Shown here: piece by piece, positions 1 to 12,557 of the stretch | How positions within the stretch are numbered: the stretch's first letter is position 1 | How the letters are laid out: each line of letters begins with the position of its first letter | NCBI GenBank assembly: GCA_034401795.1 | Contig: JAVVLW010002669.1 | Location: forward strand, 58,501 to 122,500 | Length of the DNA stretch: 64,000 nt | Direction of reading: 5' to 3' | Source: Chaetoderma sp. LZ-2023a | Lineage: Eukaryota; Mollusca; Caudofoveata; Chaetodermatida; Chaetodermatidae | Made by a program: the position numbers and the translations under genes | The notes under the pieces: generated by a model | Seen by the model: only the letters and a program-made list of their open reading frames with translations | Told to the model about the DNA's origin: nothing | The model's database searches: none

Positions 1-1245
1 GGCATGAATTAACAGGTCATGTAATTATTTTGAAACGACCTTTCATATTTGCAATATATGTTTGTTGTGCCTTATCTCCTTTAAAATGTGTATAGGCCTA
101 TTGTATCCCCTGTATCCAAGAAATCATTAGATAATATTCTGTTCTGCATCCTGCCTCAAACACACATGTGATAAAGAAAAAATGATAGTTTCCTTTCCTA
201 TAGTAATTATGTATTTTCCTTTTGCTACTTACTTTAAATTGTAGATCATGCCCTTTGCTAATACGTAGCCTAATAATCCAGGGTGGTTGAGGTTAATAAA
301 ACTATCCTCATGTATAAAATCTTTCAGCAAAAACACAGGAATTAAAAATAAATAGAAAAAAGCGTGTACGAGACGTTCCGGAACGTTCCACAAATCGTAT
401 ATAGATTTTAAATTTTATATAAATATTAGATATAGAGTTATATAGATTTTAATATTTATGAATGGGTGCCCTACTGAAACAGAGCAGGGCAGTGAATTGA
501 AAAATAATGATATCAAGAGTTACCCATAGAATATCATTCTCAACTTTAATCAAGCTACATTTCTTATTAACGGAGGAGTAGCGATCTTAAAAGAGAACCA
601 TTCCGGATCTAGTTATCTACTAAAATTGTTTGATTTTCCTTACAGACATAGTACATATAATACTATGCGAAAACACTTCACATTCAACCTATGTCGACAA
701 AAGTCAAACCTTTAGTGACGTTATTTTATAGTAGCATCAGTTGATGTTACGTCATGTGATTGTGTCTTCAGATGTTTGATTGACAGATCTGATCCATGAA
801 TTATGAGACTGTACTAGCTTGAATTAAATAATCTTCTGACATTGCTTTAATTAATTAACCATTTAAATATGCTATTTTGTTTTAATTTTCTCATTTGCTG
901 GCCGTAAAAAGACGATTTTTGAAAATTTACCACTGATAACCGACTCTGTTATCCGTCAGTTACTGTGTACTGATTGGCTACAACCGATAATTCAGTTGCC
1001 AACAATCGTAATTACACTCGTGTCGATATTAACTGGCCTGCCATTGACGGCAACCGATTGCAGGAGTAGAATCAATCGGCGACTAGTTGAGTCGCGGCGT
1101 AAGCGCGACCTGACCGCAGCTTAAGACATAATGACTGCGTCATCGATGGATGAGATACTTCTAATTTGACGAAACCGGTTCATGGATTATCACCGGTCAA
1201 CTTGCTCAAATAGACATAAGACCTTGTGCACATAACTGTTCTTAA
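1..1245. other. Non-genic AT-rich stretch
   Basis: No open frame with recognisable protein similarity and no RNA gene is visible. Around 905-1000 there is a degenerate trace of the hairpin repeat seen better at 32544-32782 (an A/T-rich arm ending in TTTTTGAAAATTTACCACTG). Confidence 0.5.
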
Positions 1246-1249
1246 TCAA

Positions 1250-1655
1250 TGGCCCGTTCCATTTTTTGCTCTGTCCCGCCCCTCTAGCTATGCTCCACCT
1301 ACACCTCGCTCGTGTTGAGATCGATCGATCACTGAACTCCCTGACTATCAATTTACAGAAAACTATACAGCTAGGCTGTTGAATATTTTGAAACTATTTG
1401 ACTGATTGCTGTTGCTGCCTATGGCAGCAACAGTGCCCAGTCAAATTGGTTTCAAAATATTCAACAGCATGTAAATTAATTAGTAGAGACATACAATTCG
1501 TACAACGTGTCGGACTATTAAGAGTTCAAGACGGCCTAATAGAATCATTTATCGCTTAATGATTATGACGTCATCCTACACGCCGCTTAGCTGAGTATGA
1601 CGTCATATGACGTCAAATCATCGATGGATACTCTTGAAAGGTGAATTGTAAATAT
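1250..1655 (+). mobile_element. CRE-palindrome MITE, copy a (full length)
   Basis: This is a non-autonomous element of about 400 bp belonging to the commonest repeat family of the window. The + orientation is defined here as the end reading GCTATGCCCCGCCC first. In order it shows a GC-richer end with GATCGATCGATC, a conserved CAGAAAACTATACAG stretch, a foldback core (CTGTTGAATATTTTGAAACT and its inverse, about 45 bp per arm), then a distal part with several TGACGTCA octamers. Full copies end in short inverted repeats around ACCTTTCCAGTTT. It has no coding capacity. Confidence 0.8.
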
Positions 1656-1685
1656 GTGAGATGCAGAACTCTGGTTTGTTATTCT

Positions 1686-1914
1686 CACCAAGTGCATTTT
1701 GGGTAATAGTCATATATTTGTACCCCATTTTCCCACCGCCATCGGGGTTTTAATTTCAAATTGAGATGGAAGATTTTGATTGACCGAAACATTCAAAGTT
1801 TGCCAATAATTGTTGACTGTCTCAACCAAATCAGAATGCTCTATTTCAATTGAAAACTTCAATACAGATTGTGTATTTGCGTAATAATTCCAAATACCCA
1901 GAATGCACTTGATG
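1686..1914. mobile_element. Short inverted-repeat element, family 2
   Basis: The stretch begins near ACCAAGTGCATTTTGGGTA and ends near TACCCAGAATGCACTTGAT, which are inverse complements with one mismatch over about 18 bp. The interior is A/T rich and non-coding. A diverged relative lies at 5765-5940. This is a typical MITE layout; the superfamily is not known. Confidence 0.6.
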
Positions 1915-2498
1915 TGCGTGCACACGCAGTAAGCGGAACTATGCCCCTTCTAGGCGCCTACCTGGCAGAGTTGTGGTTATAAGTCATACTCGTTGTTTCG
2001 ACTCACTACACTTGACTAGAAAGGAAAGAGCTCTATTCTAATGTGGACACTCAATAGACCTTTGCCACACTAGCGTATTTTGGGAAAATACGGTCACGGC
2101 CTCTGGGTAGTAACCGTGATAGCCGAAACGCAAACAGCATTACTTTACTATGGGACACCGATACAGTGCACTTTAAGCAGCGTATATGAAAAACTATGTT
2201 CATAATATTATTGAAGTCATACGTCACTGGAAAGCTAAGCCAATTTTCTATGCATTTCTGTATTAGTTTGTATAAAAAAATTAAAATTTAGTAAGTAATT
2301 TTAAAATACCCCCTATTGTCCACTTGATTTAATGAATCTAAGTCGAATGGTGTATTTTATACACGCAAATAACTCAGTGAAAACGTTACAAAAAAATAAA
2401 ATAATAATGCATTAATGTTTCGGCAATTGAATGCGCTTTCCAATGATATGATTACTGTATTCTGCGGCTGTAGTAGTAGAAACATCCTACAGCTGCAA

Positions 2499-4290
2499 TC
2501 ACTTTCCCGCACGGATTTCAATGCAGCAGCAAGGTAACCAGTGAAAAGCACCGGAGATAGACCCCCTCCCTATGGAGAGCTGGTTGATGTCCCAAACTAC
2601 AAACTTCACTGAGTTGACCCGTACTCTCAGCCTGGTGTCTGCAAGCAGTAGTCTCACTAGTCGTAGCTCATCTTCATTGTAACTCGCCTGGCGTAATACA
2701 TCTAGGATCTTTGAGCGTTTAATTATGGAAGGCTCGTGACATGTCAATGCCCATTTTGTCGAAATCCCAGTGTTTGGACATGACTACCGACACAATCATG
2801 CGTTAACCCCATACAATGTCTGCGCAGCTGCGTCCACGTTTGAAGCCACTTTGACATGATCCGGTGAAGTTATCGATCCTGTCTAGGATGCGGCATAGAC
2901 TAACATTGAATAGTGTTTTCCGTATACTGTTGAGGAGCACAATGGACCGCAGATTGGCCGGGGGCCAGGTGACTTCTTGGGCTTGGGTAGTGCGATAAGG
3001 GTGCCTTGACCTACAGTGTCGATGGGAAGGTGGTGCATAAAAGCTGGATTGATTAGGTGCGTGATCGGTTTTGAGATAATGTCACTTGCATATTTGAATA
3101 GTTCATTGCTCATGCCATCAGGTCCAGATGCACGTCAATTTTTCAGCCTTTTAAGTGCCTTCTAAACTTCTGCTGCTTTAATTGGTGTTAGTAATGGCAT
3201 GTGGTCGCCTGATAACGGATGCACGGGCTCATCATCGTGGTCAGTGAACTGTCCTTGAACCATTCTCGAATCGCCTCGACTTTTCCCTGGTCAGTCCCGA
3301 TAAAGTGTCCTTCAGAGTTGTGTACAGTGAGTGGTGGTGTATAGTCAGTAACTCTCAGGGCTCGGGTTGCCTGAAACATTTTGTGACAGTCATCCATGGT
3401 AGTCCTTTCATCTGGACTGCTAGGGAGGCTGCTTGTTGAATAGCGTTCGCTAATTTGGCGCAGAATGTTATTGCGCTCCAGGCGTAGTTTGGTGCGATCT
3501 TCACTTTGGCCACATTGCTAGATGTGCATCGTAACGCTTTCTGGTCTGCTGGCAGTTTTACTACTAGGGGGTCGTCAGTATACCTAGTTTGGTTGTTTTT
3601 AAGAACACCTATGGTAGGCACCTACTAGTAGCTGATGATTCCATAGATTTCAGTATTTTGGCTAGGGCCTTGTTTGGATCGGAGCTGGCGTCGATGTTAG
3701 CTATTTGCTCCCCGAGGGCCTTTTTTGTATGACATTTGAGTGTCAGTGTCGCAGATGAGCATCGGTAGATTGTAGGTGACTCTACCCTCTTTCCTGCTAT
3801 GGCTTTTATACATTATGTAGAGATCGTTCATCTGAAGGCGTGTAATGACTGGCTTATGGTCAGAATTGAGGTCTGTGCCTCCACAGGAACGAGCATTCCG
3901 AAGTAGAGGTTTTGCTTCTGTCATGCATAGTATGAAGTCTATTTGGTTGAAGACAGCTGTTGTAGCCTTAGAATCTTTTGGGGCTTTGCGATCAGCAATG
4001 TGTCCGGTCCATTTTTTCCGGTGACGGCATGGGTATTTGAAAGCCGTATGTGTGGCAAATAGGCCATTGGAACTAAGGAATGCCACCAGCGCATCTCCAT
4101 TGCTCCCCTCCCCATACGGTCCCATACATAAGCAAAGTCCTGAACTTTTATCCGCAATTCCGAGTTTACCCATCTTGGAGTTGAAATCTCCACACACAAA
4201 CGGTGATATATGATTTAAATAATATAATGACTTTAGTTTATCATAGGAACGATTTAAATTACGGTGTATTTTAGTGCAGTAGTAATTCAA
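2499..4290 (-). pseudogene. Degenerate non-LTR retrotransposon (LINE): endonuclease then reverse transcriptase
   Basis: On the minus strand a broken series of frames carries LINE signatures in the expected order. From 4290 to about 3790 the frame has GDFNSKMG, an NQIDFI stretch and SDHKPVI, which match the C-terminal half of an apurinic-type endonuclease domain. Next, 3113-2883 has ALPKPKKSPGPRP, typical of the start of the reverse-transcriptase domain. Then 2747-2499 has a stretch resembling a later RT segment. The frames are interrupted by stops and shifts, so this is a dead copy. The endonuclease N-terminus is not visible upstream of 4290, and the clade cannot be assigned. Confidence 0.75.
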
Positions 4291-5184
4291 TGTGGGTCAG
4301 CGGTTTGTTGGTGGCGTTACCAGCCAGCAGTTTTGCACCGAGCGTTGATTTAGGGAAACCCCGACGTAAAGACGTTCAAATCTCCAGATCATTAATGGAT
4401 CTATCCCAAACGTGTGCTGGGGAAGATACAAAAATCCAGGCTGTCCCATTGTCACTGTTATATTCGCTTATGATGATGTCAGCAGGCATAGCAAGTCCAA
4501 GCAAGAAACATGGAAGTCTAAAATGGTTCAACTACATGTAATTTGGCCAAAATCATTGTTTTTAAAGATGCCAGGGCAAAAGAATAAGAAGCCCAGTACT
4601 TCCTTGGTATCTTCCTGGGGAGTCCAAACATGAACTTTGGGAGTATAGGACGCCCGGACTTCCGCTAGTGAATTTGCGCCTTCATTGCAAATCTTTGTAT
4701 GGACAGTCTCCAGTGAATAGCCTTTGAACCATCACTGTTAAGGGCTTAGTAGTGCGTAATATGTATTAATGCGTAGGCCTTGTAGTTACAGCACAAAGTA
4801 AATATTATGTCTTCTTTCTCGTTCCCTGCCATTAGTCAAACAGTCACACCACTGGTCATTTTGAAGTGTGCCGTATTTCTTAATGTCTCAACGGGGCCAT
4901 TGATGGTCATTTGTGCAGTTATTTGAGTCGTAATACGTGGAAAGTGTAGTGACCGCGCGACTGCTAGCGGGCATAGTAGTCAAAGGTAGGTTTGTGCGAT
5001 TACGTGATTAAATCGAAAATCGCTATAATTTTTTTAATATTGAATTTAAATGATTAAAAATTAAATAATCGTGAATAATTTCTATTGCATAAACTATTTC
5101 ACAACATACCTATTAATTGCTCTTTAATGTGATCAGTCACGAAAATTGACATATTTGCTCAACAAATGTATGTCCATTTACATG
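4291..5184. other. Non-genic stretch next to the LINE remnant
   Basis: Short open frames on both strands have no recognisable domain. Part of 4300-4740 may be the decayed 5' portion of the LINE on the minus strand, but no conserved motif could be placed. 4980-5110 is strongly A/T rich. Confidence 0.4.
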
Positions 5185-5275
5185 CCAAGAGAAGACTTTT
5201 TGAAAATGTATCATTGGGCTGACTGGCTCAAGCATCGTGCCAGTCATTCCAGTTACACATTTTCAAAAAATCAAC
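5185..5275. repeat. Hairpin repeat (family 3), core only
   Basis: TTTTTGAAAATGTATCATTG and its inverse flank a central inverted repeat around GACTGGCTC...CCAGTCATTCC. The same hairpin occurs at 18388-18600, 30655-30800, 32544-32782, 34810-34912 and 51740-51890. The 32544 copy shows the full element and its termini. Confidence 0.65.
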
Positions 5276-5764
5276 ATTTTTAAACACCATTGTGGCTTTC
5301 CTCATTGATGTGCCTTTTTATGTCTGGGTAATTTGTAGTCAGGCTGATTAATCGAGTAATCACGATTATTCTTAAATAATCGATCGTGATCACTCAAAGC
5401 AATACTCGCACACGCCTAGTGAAAGGAGTCAGTGCGGACTCCCTTAGATGGTGACAAGGATAAAGCTGGGCGGTTAAGTATCATCATCATTAAATGCTTG
5501 CCAAAATTTCCCAAGCCACTTAATTCCCTTTGATAGTCTGTAGATTGAACTATCATATTCTGAAATGGAGACTTCCGGTCATCAAGAGGACCGACTCCTA
5601 ATTGGCCATCCAGAGGATCGAGTAAGGTCGGACCCATTCCTTGCGAATCAATGGAAGTTAGCTGACATGATAAAATATGGCTTAATGCCTCTATCAAACA
5701 TACCATGACAATATTTCCTCAACAGGTAGCGCCCCTAAGATGATGTCACGCTCCCACTTACACA
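5276..5764. other. Non-genic stretch
   Basis: A 96-codon minus-strand frame at 5416-5706 has no recognisable domain, signal or coding bias and no neighbour that supports it. Otherwise nothing is seen. Confidence 0.35.
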
Positions 5765-5940
5765 TGCACACCAAGTGCAGCATGGGTAATCTCTATATCC
5801 CATCTGTCTTTGTATTTCAAATTCAAATGAAATATTATGATTGGTGGAGACGAGCTGGACCAATCAGAGCCCTCCGTTTGAATTTCAGATCTACATTGAA
5901 GTTGGGAATGGGGTGAACAACTAGAAGTGTGACGTTACTT
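5765..5940. mobile_element. Inverted-repeat element, family 2, diverged copy
   Basis: It starts with CACCAAGTGCAGCATGGGTAA and has the same A/T-rich interior order as 1686-1914, including TTTCAAATTCAAATG and a CCAATCAGAG stretch. The right inverted terminus is not clearly preserved. Confidence 0.45.
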
Positions 5941-6667
5941 CCTGGGAATATCCGGGGAGGTCTACTACTCGATGGGGTATGGTTTTGACATAGGCAACTT
6001 TGTAAAGTACAGCTCGAGAAGATTTGCAGACAGACCGAATGAAAGGCGGATTAAGTAACCGATCATATGGAGTATACTCATTGCGAGTTGCAACTAAGAA
6101 CTAAAAACACTATACATTTAAACGTGTCCTTTCTCCGAAAGGAGGCTTAGTGTTGACGATACTATGTGACCCTGGGTCAGCTTGATTGTCAGCTTGACAA
6201 TAGTATTTGTAAAGCGTTATATAAAATGTACTTCTATGAAAATAGAACTTGAGAGAGAGAGAAGATACGCGCACACGTGCTCATAGGGGACACTTACTTT
6301 TGGGGCCAAAACGTAGTGGTTTTTGAACTGATGCTCGTAAGACGTGGTCTTAAATAACCATGCACCATCTCGTGACAACTAAAAGCCACTTCACATGGCA
6401 AGCCACTTGTATACCGTGAGCCTTTATTCAGGGATATACTCTAAGCGTGCCGCTCAGTGGCCTTTATAGAGAGGGTTTACGTCGTTATCACGTGGTGACC
6501 TATGTAAATTTTCTAAACCAGTTAGTAAATAATGACTGCATGCAAATAGCTAATAAAACTAGTTACTCTAATCAACTATAGTCCTGCTATCATTCATACA
6601 ACTGTATTCATCTGCATAAATAACTGTCTTACTGCTGCCAGCCAGCTGACAATAATGCCAATGGGCC
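5941..6667. other. Non-genic stretch
   Basis: There is no plausible open frame. A short GA repeat lies at about 6250-6265. Nothing else is recognised. Confidence 0.4.
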
Positions 6668-6998
6668 TTTCCGAGTTTATCCATCCACCATAAGACGTCA
6701 TAATCAACTACGTGACGTGTAGGATGACGTCATAATCACGACGTCATGAATGATTCGAAATGGTCCGTCTTTAGCGCTTAATAGTCCGACACGCTGTACG
6801 AATTGTATGTTTTGCTATTTAATAAACATGCTGTTGAATATGTTAAAACTAATTTGACGGGGCGCAACAGCTTATCTGTAGAGTTTTCTGGAAATTAATT
6901 AGTCATGGAGTTTAGGAATCAATCAATCCCAACACAGACGATGTGTGGGTGGGGATTGGCTAGGGATGGGCGGTGCATAGCTAAAACTGGAAAGGTTA
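6668..6998 (-). mobile_element. CRE-palindrome MITE, copy b
   Basis: The stretch reads inverted relative to copy a: a CCATCCACCATAAGACGTCA start, several GACGTCA motifs, the CTGTTGAATATGTT half of the foldback core, then the GATCGATC-like and GGGCGGTGCATAGC end. The core is partly deleted. A fragment of a related palindrome (TTTTCGCCACCAACAACTTT) follows at about 7010-7050. Confidence 0.75.
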
Positions 6999-9485
6999 AT
7001 TGAAAATAACTTTTTCGCCACCAACAACTTTCAGTCAAATTGTTTTCCAAATATTCAGCATATCCAGAGTTAAACTCTATGGTAAATGTAGTTTGCATAA
7101 ATTCAGCAGACACAGAGTTAACCTTGTAGATTGAAATTCAAATGACTATTGTAATAAGCAGAGTATGGACTACGGAGTACGTCATTCATTATCAACAATG
7201 TGATACGAATAAAGTGACTGGTGGCCAATCATTGCCAACATTTTAGTCTCGCGGTTAATGTGGGTGTTCCGTGACATTTCTATGAATCCAGGCGCGGCCG
7301 TAAAGGTGTTAACATCCGCGTTATCACTAGATATCAGGCTATAGATACTAAATTACATGTCTCTAACGAGTTTACCTTAACTGATTTAGGGTCTTATAAA
7401 ATATTCTGTTTGAAAACTTATTATCATGAAGAATGGGTATATTAAAAATTTTGGAAAATTCTCTATCAATGTACAAATTTACTTATGTAGGCCTATTATT
7501 GATGCGTGGTTCTTTGGAGTCAGTGGCTTACCTACAAGCAATGTTTCTCAGGCCGTGTTCTCACTATAGACTTAATCCTGAATAACGCCATCAGGATTAA
7601 CTCTCTAGTGATAACACGGCCCTTAGTCTCCGTGTGGTCGCTTCACCACCCATGCAAACACAGGTAACATGTAGATATACATATTAGACACATAGATGTA
7701 AAACACAAATAGTTAGGATGAACGTAGGGAAAATAGAAGGAGGAATAACCCTGATATTGATCTACCTAAAACAAGACGCGTAACACATCCCAGTACAATC
7801 TCTTGTGAAAAACGTACAGATAATGTTAAGGTAGACGGAAGACTCAATAACAGGATGATAGAATGTGTAGCGGTTGTGGGCGGGGAATGTGTATGGTGAG
7901 TCGGTGCAATGAAGGGGTGCGTGCGGTGGCGGTAGGCGATCTGATAATACTTCCTAGTCCAAACGAGCGTATACATGCCCATATTTGATTAATAAGACGC
8001 CCACTCATCTCTATTTTCTCATAAGAGTCCTGGCTGTCTGCTTATCAGCCTACATTTAGTTTACACAGTTAACACGTCCTAAATGACTAGAGTAACAGTA
8101 TAGCGTATACGTGGCTACAGGTAAGTGTATGCTAGATCTATGACAAATATATAAATAAAATGTATCAGTCCTCAATATGGAGTTATACAGAGTTATAACT
8201 TTCATTGCTGGGGTTTTTTGCTTTTTTATTTACAAACACCTGTATTGTATTAGTGTCATCAACATGATCAAACAGGTCAGGCGGAAAATTGAATGAAAAC
8301 TTACAAAAAACCTGTCTATTACGAACACGAGGCCTATATGAGCCGTCAGAAAGTGGTCCCTAATGTCGGGTGGTTGCTTAATGCAACTAATTTCCTAATG
8401 ATCCCATTAATATTGTTGGATTTAGAACCACCTGTCGTAAAGAGCCACAATATAAACTGGGTGAAAAATGTGTCCGCAACGGACAGGTTTATTTTACCGA
8501 GCCTACACGCTGGGCATAAAGAGAAGCGAGCTCAGAAAATGGTGTCCCGTGTTTACGAGTTACTAGGCAACAGATAAAATCAATCCTGTCTAAAATGAAC
8601 ATTCACTTTTGGGACCATTATAGGTGGTGGTGGTTGTTTAAGATGGGTGCTCGTATGACCACATGCGGTAATGAATCGTCATCTTCCTTTTTAGCTATAA
8701 CCCTCAAATTTCTTGCTAATCACCGCACATTTTGTAACTAATTTGATAACAACGCACGGTCAAATTTATTTCCAAATTGAACAGTATGTTTATTGGCAGA
8801 CCGGACCGTCGCTTGAGGGACGTCATTGTGACTTTCGTTTAGTGACCACTCTTGGGTCGTGATGGACCAGAACGTGTCTGTTGCAGACAAGATTGGGTAG
8901 TGAACGATATAATCATGGTGTCCCGTGTTTATAAACTAGAAATCTTATACAGTTATATAATAAGCTTTTTATGGTTTGTACACTAGAGAGACGAGTGAGT
9001 TAAACTACACACACATGCAGGGCGTACTCTACATAGGCCTATTCCTATATCCGTGGTTATTAGACATGTATCTCATCAGACATTCTTATCAAATGTTTCA
9101 GAGGCATCTGAATAATGTAGTACCCGCCATCCGCTCCAGCATTCTTTAGAAAAACTTCATAGCATGGTGTCAATATCTACATAGGAACAGTTGTGGCCTA
9201 TTTGACTCGGCAGTGTCAATTTTTCAAACACGTCAAACGTCCTCTTGTCACTAGTAGTAAAACAGATATGGAAACTCAGTGTGTGTTTTGAGGAGAATGC
9301 AGCATTTATCAGCAGTGGAAAAGGTGCAAAACGGACCCCACCAACTGCTGCTCCTCGCAATTAGATCTTTGCAATTTCGAAATGAGGTCATAACTGGCTA
9401 TTATATAGCTTCGGGCCGTGCGCACCCCCACCCCACTCACCCCATCCCGCTTGACAATTACCCGCCTCACTACAATATATTATTT
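6999..9485. other. Long non-genic stretch
   Basis: No gene is recognised. The frame at 8293-8577 (+, 94 codons) has no known domain, and parts of it reappear in decayed form at about 8860-8940 (GGTGTCCCGTGTTTA in both places), so it looks like repeat sequence. An inverted repeat (GATTAAGTCTATAGTGA / TCACTAGAGAGTTAATC type) lies at about 7550-7620. Confidence 0.4.
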
Positions 9486-9489
9486 GCAT

Positions 9490-9625
9490 ATTTTCGAATT
9501 CCTTAGTAGTAAATTTCGCCACGGAGTGCCACTTTCTTCAATTTCCAATGAGAGTCACGGAGTGACGTCATCGTGTGAATGATTGTTGTTGTATGACGTC
9601 ATCGCATGAATAGTATTTTGTTGTT
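9490..9625. repeat. Dispersed repeat, family 4
   Basis: Order: ATATTTTCGAATTCCTTAG, GTAAATTTCGCCA, then TGACGTCATCG twice around a GAATGATTG stretch. The same order occurs at 32415-32545 with about one base in five changed, so this is a dispersed repeat, probably a MITE. Confidence 0.5.
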
Positions 9626-9749
9626 TTTAATTGATAACTCACAGCAACAGCTAATTTAATGCAAGAGAAGCACTAGTGCTTGTTAAACTAGAGCTCATTC
9701 ACGGAAGAGAAGTGTTTGTTAAACTGTTAAATATATACGTTATAAGCCA

Positions 9750-10113
9750 TGTTGGAATTGACAAAATGACAGACAAGGGATGTAACTCATGTATAGTTAA
9801 CATCACTTAAGTACTAATGTACATGGAGTTGTTTCCCTTTATTCACGTCCATTTCTTGATACATTTCATTGGAAATGAATGGTGAAATAGAGGCAACCTC
9901 TTATGGGTAGTTTCTGCATCGTGTATTGAGATGATATTACCTTCCCTTGTTGGAGATATATATATAGGCCCTGCTACTCTATAGAGGGAGAGATGATTTT
10001 GTATATGGAACGAGTCAACATCTTGAAAAGGAAATAAATATTCAAGAGATCAAAAATAAAGTGTGTTGATTTGAAGTAGTTGTTATACACACAGTACATC
10101 CCCGAACCCAACA
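9750..10113 (+). mobile_element. Candidate solo LTR or 5' LTR
   Basis: The 364-bp stretch starts TGTTGGAATTG and ends CCGAACCCAACA, giving the TG...CA ends and short terminal inversion of an LTR. It contains a TATATATATA box at about 9957 and AATAAA-type signals near 10030-10050. It is followed by TGGTGGAGGATCT, where a tRNA primer site would be expected. No second LTR is seen, and the neighbouring retroelement remnant is on the other strand, so the call rests on layout alone. Confidence 0.4.
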
Positions 10114-10422
10114 TGGTGGAGGATCTAAATTTAGTAGTTTATCAACAACAAAATAATCAGCTTTAGATGCAAGAATAACCAGTTTTAGATGCAGCAATAA
10201 CCAGTTTTAGATGCCTTGAACGAAAATGTGTTTAACAGACTGTAATGATGTGCTTATTATTATGACTATTATAAAAGTAGTGATGCTTTGTAAGCAATTC
10301 ATCTGCTCGTGATGTGCACTGCGGATTTAATTGTGTAATGCCTATTGGATTTATTAGGATTATGTGAACATCATCTGAACATCATCGCCAAGTAAGTTTA
10401 TTGTTTTATTTCTGATCGTCTT

Positions 10423-11340
10423 TTACATAACAATCATGGATGAAAGTATAATGGCGGCACTGGTACTACCAGAAATGCCGCTGTATTCACCAATTTCACA
10501 GGAACAACAGACAATATATATTAAATTGGACACTGAATGAGAGAAATCGGAGAAAGAAATCCCTGTGTCACTAAGTAAGTATGCGGGATTTTCCTTTGTA
10601 GAGCAGTACCTGAATTCGTCGATTTGTCGCGACTTGATTACTTTGAGATGATTGCTCACAAATACTGGCGGTTTCTTATTGCCATTTATCCAGTGAAGTA
10701 CAATTTGACTGTCAGTCCACAGAATGTTCTTTATAATGACGAGAAGTTTGTTAATTGAATTGAGGACAAAGTTCAGTAGATTGGAAGCGATTAGACAATG
10801 TCTTTCCACTCTTGTACTAATTCACAAGGAAGTGGTTCATCCCAACTATATCCAGCCCTCCAGAGTTTTTGAATGAATAGCTTAGCGCGTACCTGGATTG
10901 GAGCTAAGTACCTTAATGGATCGAACATCTTTGCAACCATCTGCACAACTGTACGTTTAGTAAGTTTGTCCTGAGATTTTGCTGAGACTGCCGTTTTACG
11001 AAATGAGAGACGATCGTTTTCAGGGTCCGATTGTATGCCATGAACGTTAACTTCACTCTTAGAATCTAGTAATCCGTCTGGAGTTTGTCGACCACCGTCT
11101 TAACTGAAATCCACCCGAATTCATGATTTCGTTCGTTTCATCACAGTATTTGGTAGCACTCAGTTCATCATCGCTTCCTGTAACGACGTTGTCCACAAAA
11201 TTCTTCGAAATCAAATCCTGAGTAACATTGGACGTCAAGATGTCAAGCTTCGTAGCTGTATTTCGACGCCAGTTTCTTCTAATTTGAAAACACGTGTGGC
11301 GTAGTCTGAATCCACGTGACGTCATAACGTGAATTTTATG
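10423..11340 (-). pseudogene. BEL/Pao-type LTR retrotransposon remnant (RT to RNase H)
   Basis: Read on the minus strand, broken frames give the end of a reverse transcriptase and the start of RNase H. 11349-11059 contains KNFVDNVVTGSDDELSA, matching the Pao-type YVDD box region, here reading FVDN instead of YVDD. 11050-10810 contains AKMFDPLRYLAPIQVRAK and a WDEPLP segment, typical of the Pao connection region. 10809-10423 contains WTDSQIVLHWI and a KENPA motif, the RNase H and post-RNase H segment. Stops and shifts break it several times, and gag, protease and integrase are absent. Confidence 0.8.
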
Positions 11341-11500
11341 GTGTGTCAAAATTCATCACTCGCCAAGGTTTTAACAGTGATAGACATATTGTTTGGGAAA
11401 ATCTGTCAACTTCTTTTTAATTAATAAAATATGATAAAAACTTGTATTTCTGGTGGTTTTTAATGAAATCTGTTTCTCGTTTGTGATCTCGTTTATCACG
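11286..11500. repeat. Dispersed repeat, family 5
   Basis: The stretch from ACGTGTGGCGTAGTCTG to the TGGTGGTTTTTAATG region is related to 32885-33095 in the same order, including ATAATAAAAACCTGT-like and TTTGTGATCTC-like segments. It is non-coding and of unknown class. Confidence 0.5.
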
Positions 11501-11523
11501 TGTCCAAAAAGCAAATAAAACGT

Positions 11524-11603
11524 ACTGTTGAATATCTTGACCGTAATTTGATTGGGAGCCATTGCTGCCTAAAATCAAACTAAGTCCAAAATATTCGACA
11601 GAC
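11524..11603. repeat. Free-standing foldback core
   Basis: CTGTTGAATATCTTGACCGT and its inverse ending in AATATTCGACAG form an imperfect hairpin. This is the foldback core of the CRE-palindrome MITE without the rest of the element. Confidence 0.55.
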
Positions 11604-12039
11604 AATTTCTTACATCGTGTTCAAAATTGTAGGCCTACTAACCAACATGTTGCTGTCTTTGTTGTGGAAACCGCTTTATCTGTACTCTATTTGCCATAAA
11701 GCTATTAGACAATGGAGGTCTACGAATCTATGCTAAAATCTGGAGTCGGCTATATTTTGACTGTGTTCTGTATGGAAAACATATTAAAACGTGTTGCGCT
11801 AAACGGCTTTTCTCGTCTACATACGCCATGAACAAATCAATCCGAAAACTACAGAATAGCATAGTTTGTAAATATAGCAAAATATGGCAAAATATTTTGA
11901 GTAGTTCTTCACATGGAACGCAGGGTTGGTTGGATACGTAATTTAACAGGATAACGATATATTAGATGAACTAAGTTATAGATTGCATGGTTCCTATCGC
12001 ATGAGCAACTTTCCAGCTCTTTAAATCCGAATAGATGAG

Positions 12040-12356
12040 TCCGATTTGTCGATCAAGTATATGGCGTCATAATCAAGATCGTCACATGTAGGCTGACAAT
12101 CATAATTGACAGAAATACTCTGTCATGACGCTGGAATAATCCGTCAAGTGTACAAATTGCACGTCTTTGATGGATTTACTAATATAATAAACATTGTTGA
12201 ATATTTTGAAACTAATTTGACTGGGCGCTGTTTCGTCCATAGTCACCTAGAAATTGGGATTCTTGGAATTCATAAATCGATGCTAACACGCTCACAACAT
12301 GGGCGGAGCGTAGCTAGAGATAGCTAGGGCATAGCTAAAAGTGGATAAATTTATCC
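12040..12356 (-). mobile_element. CRE-palindrome MITE, copy c, just upstream of the exchanger gene
   Basis: The copy runs from the GATCAAGTATATGGCGTCATA side through TGTTGAATATTTTGAAACTA to the GGGCGGAGCGTAGC and GGCATAGC end. It ends about 200 bp before the first coding exon of the exchanger, so it may lie in the promoter or 5' leader of that gene. Confidence 0.7.
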
Positions 12357-12557
12357 ATTGTTGCAACTCTCCAGGGTTATCTCTATTCTGTTATTTTGTC
12401 TTTCAGATTCACTTTCCATGATTCACCTTCCATGGAGATGATCCTATTTAGTGCGTGAACTGACTTCACTCACAAACTACATCGCAAGCTCCCAGTATTC
12501 CGTTAGAGGGGATTATATTTCGGTGTTACTAACAGTATCATCCTTTCTGACGTCATC

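Noticed and set aside
8293..8577. 94-codon plus frame
   Set aside because: No domain, and segments recur in decayed form at about 8860-8940, so it looks like repeat sequence.
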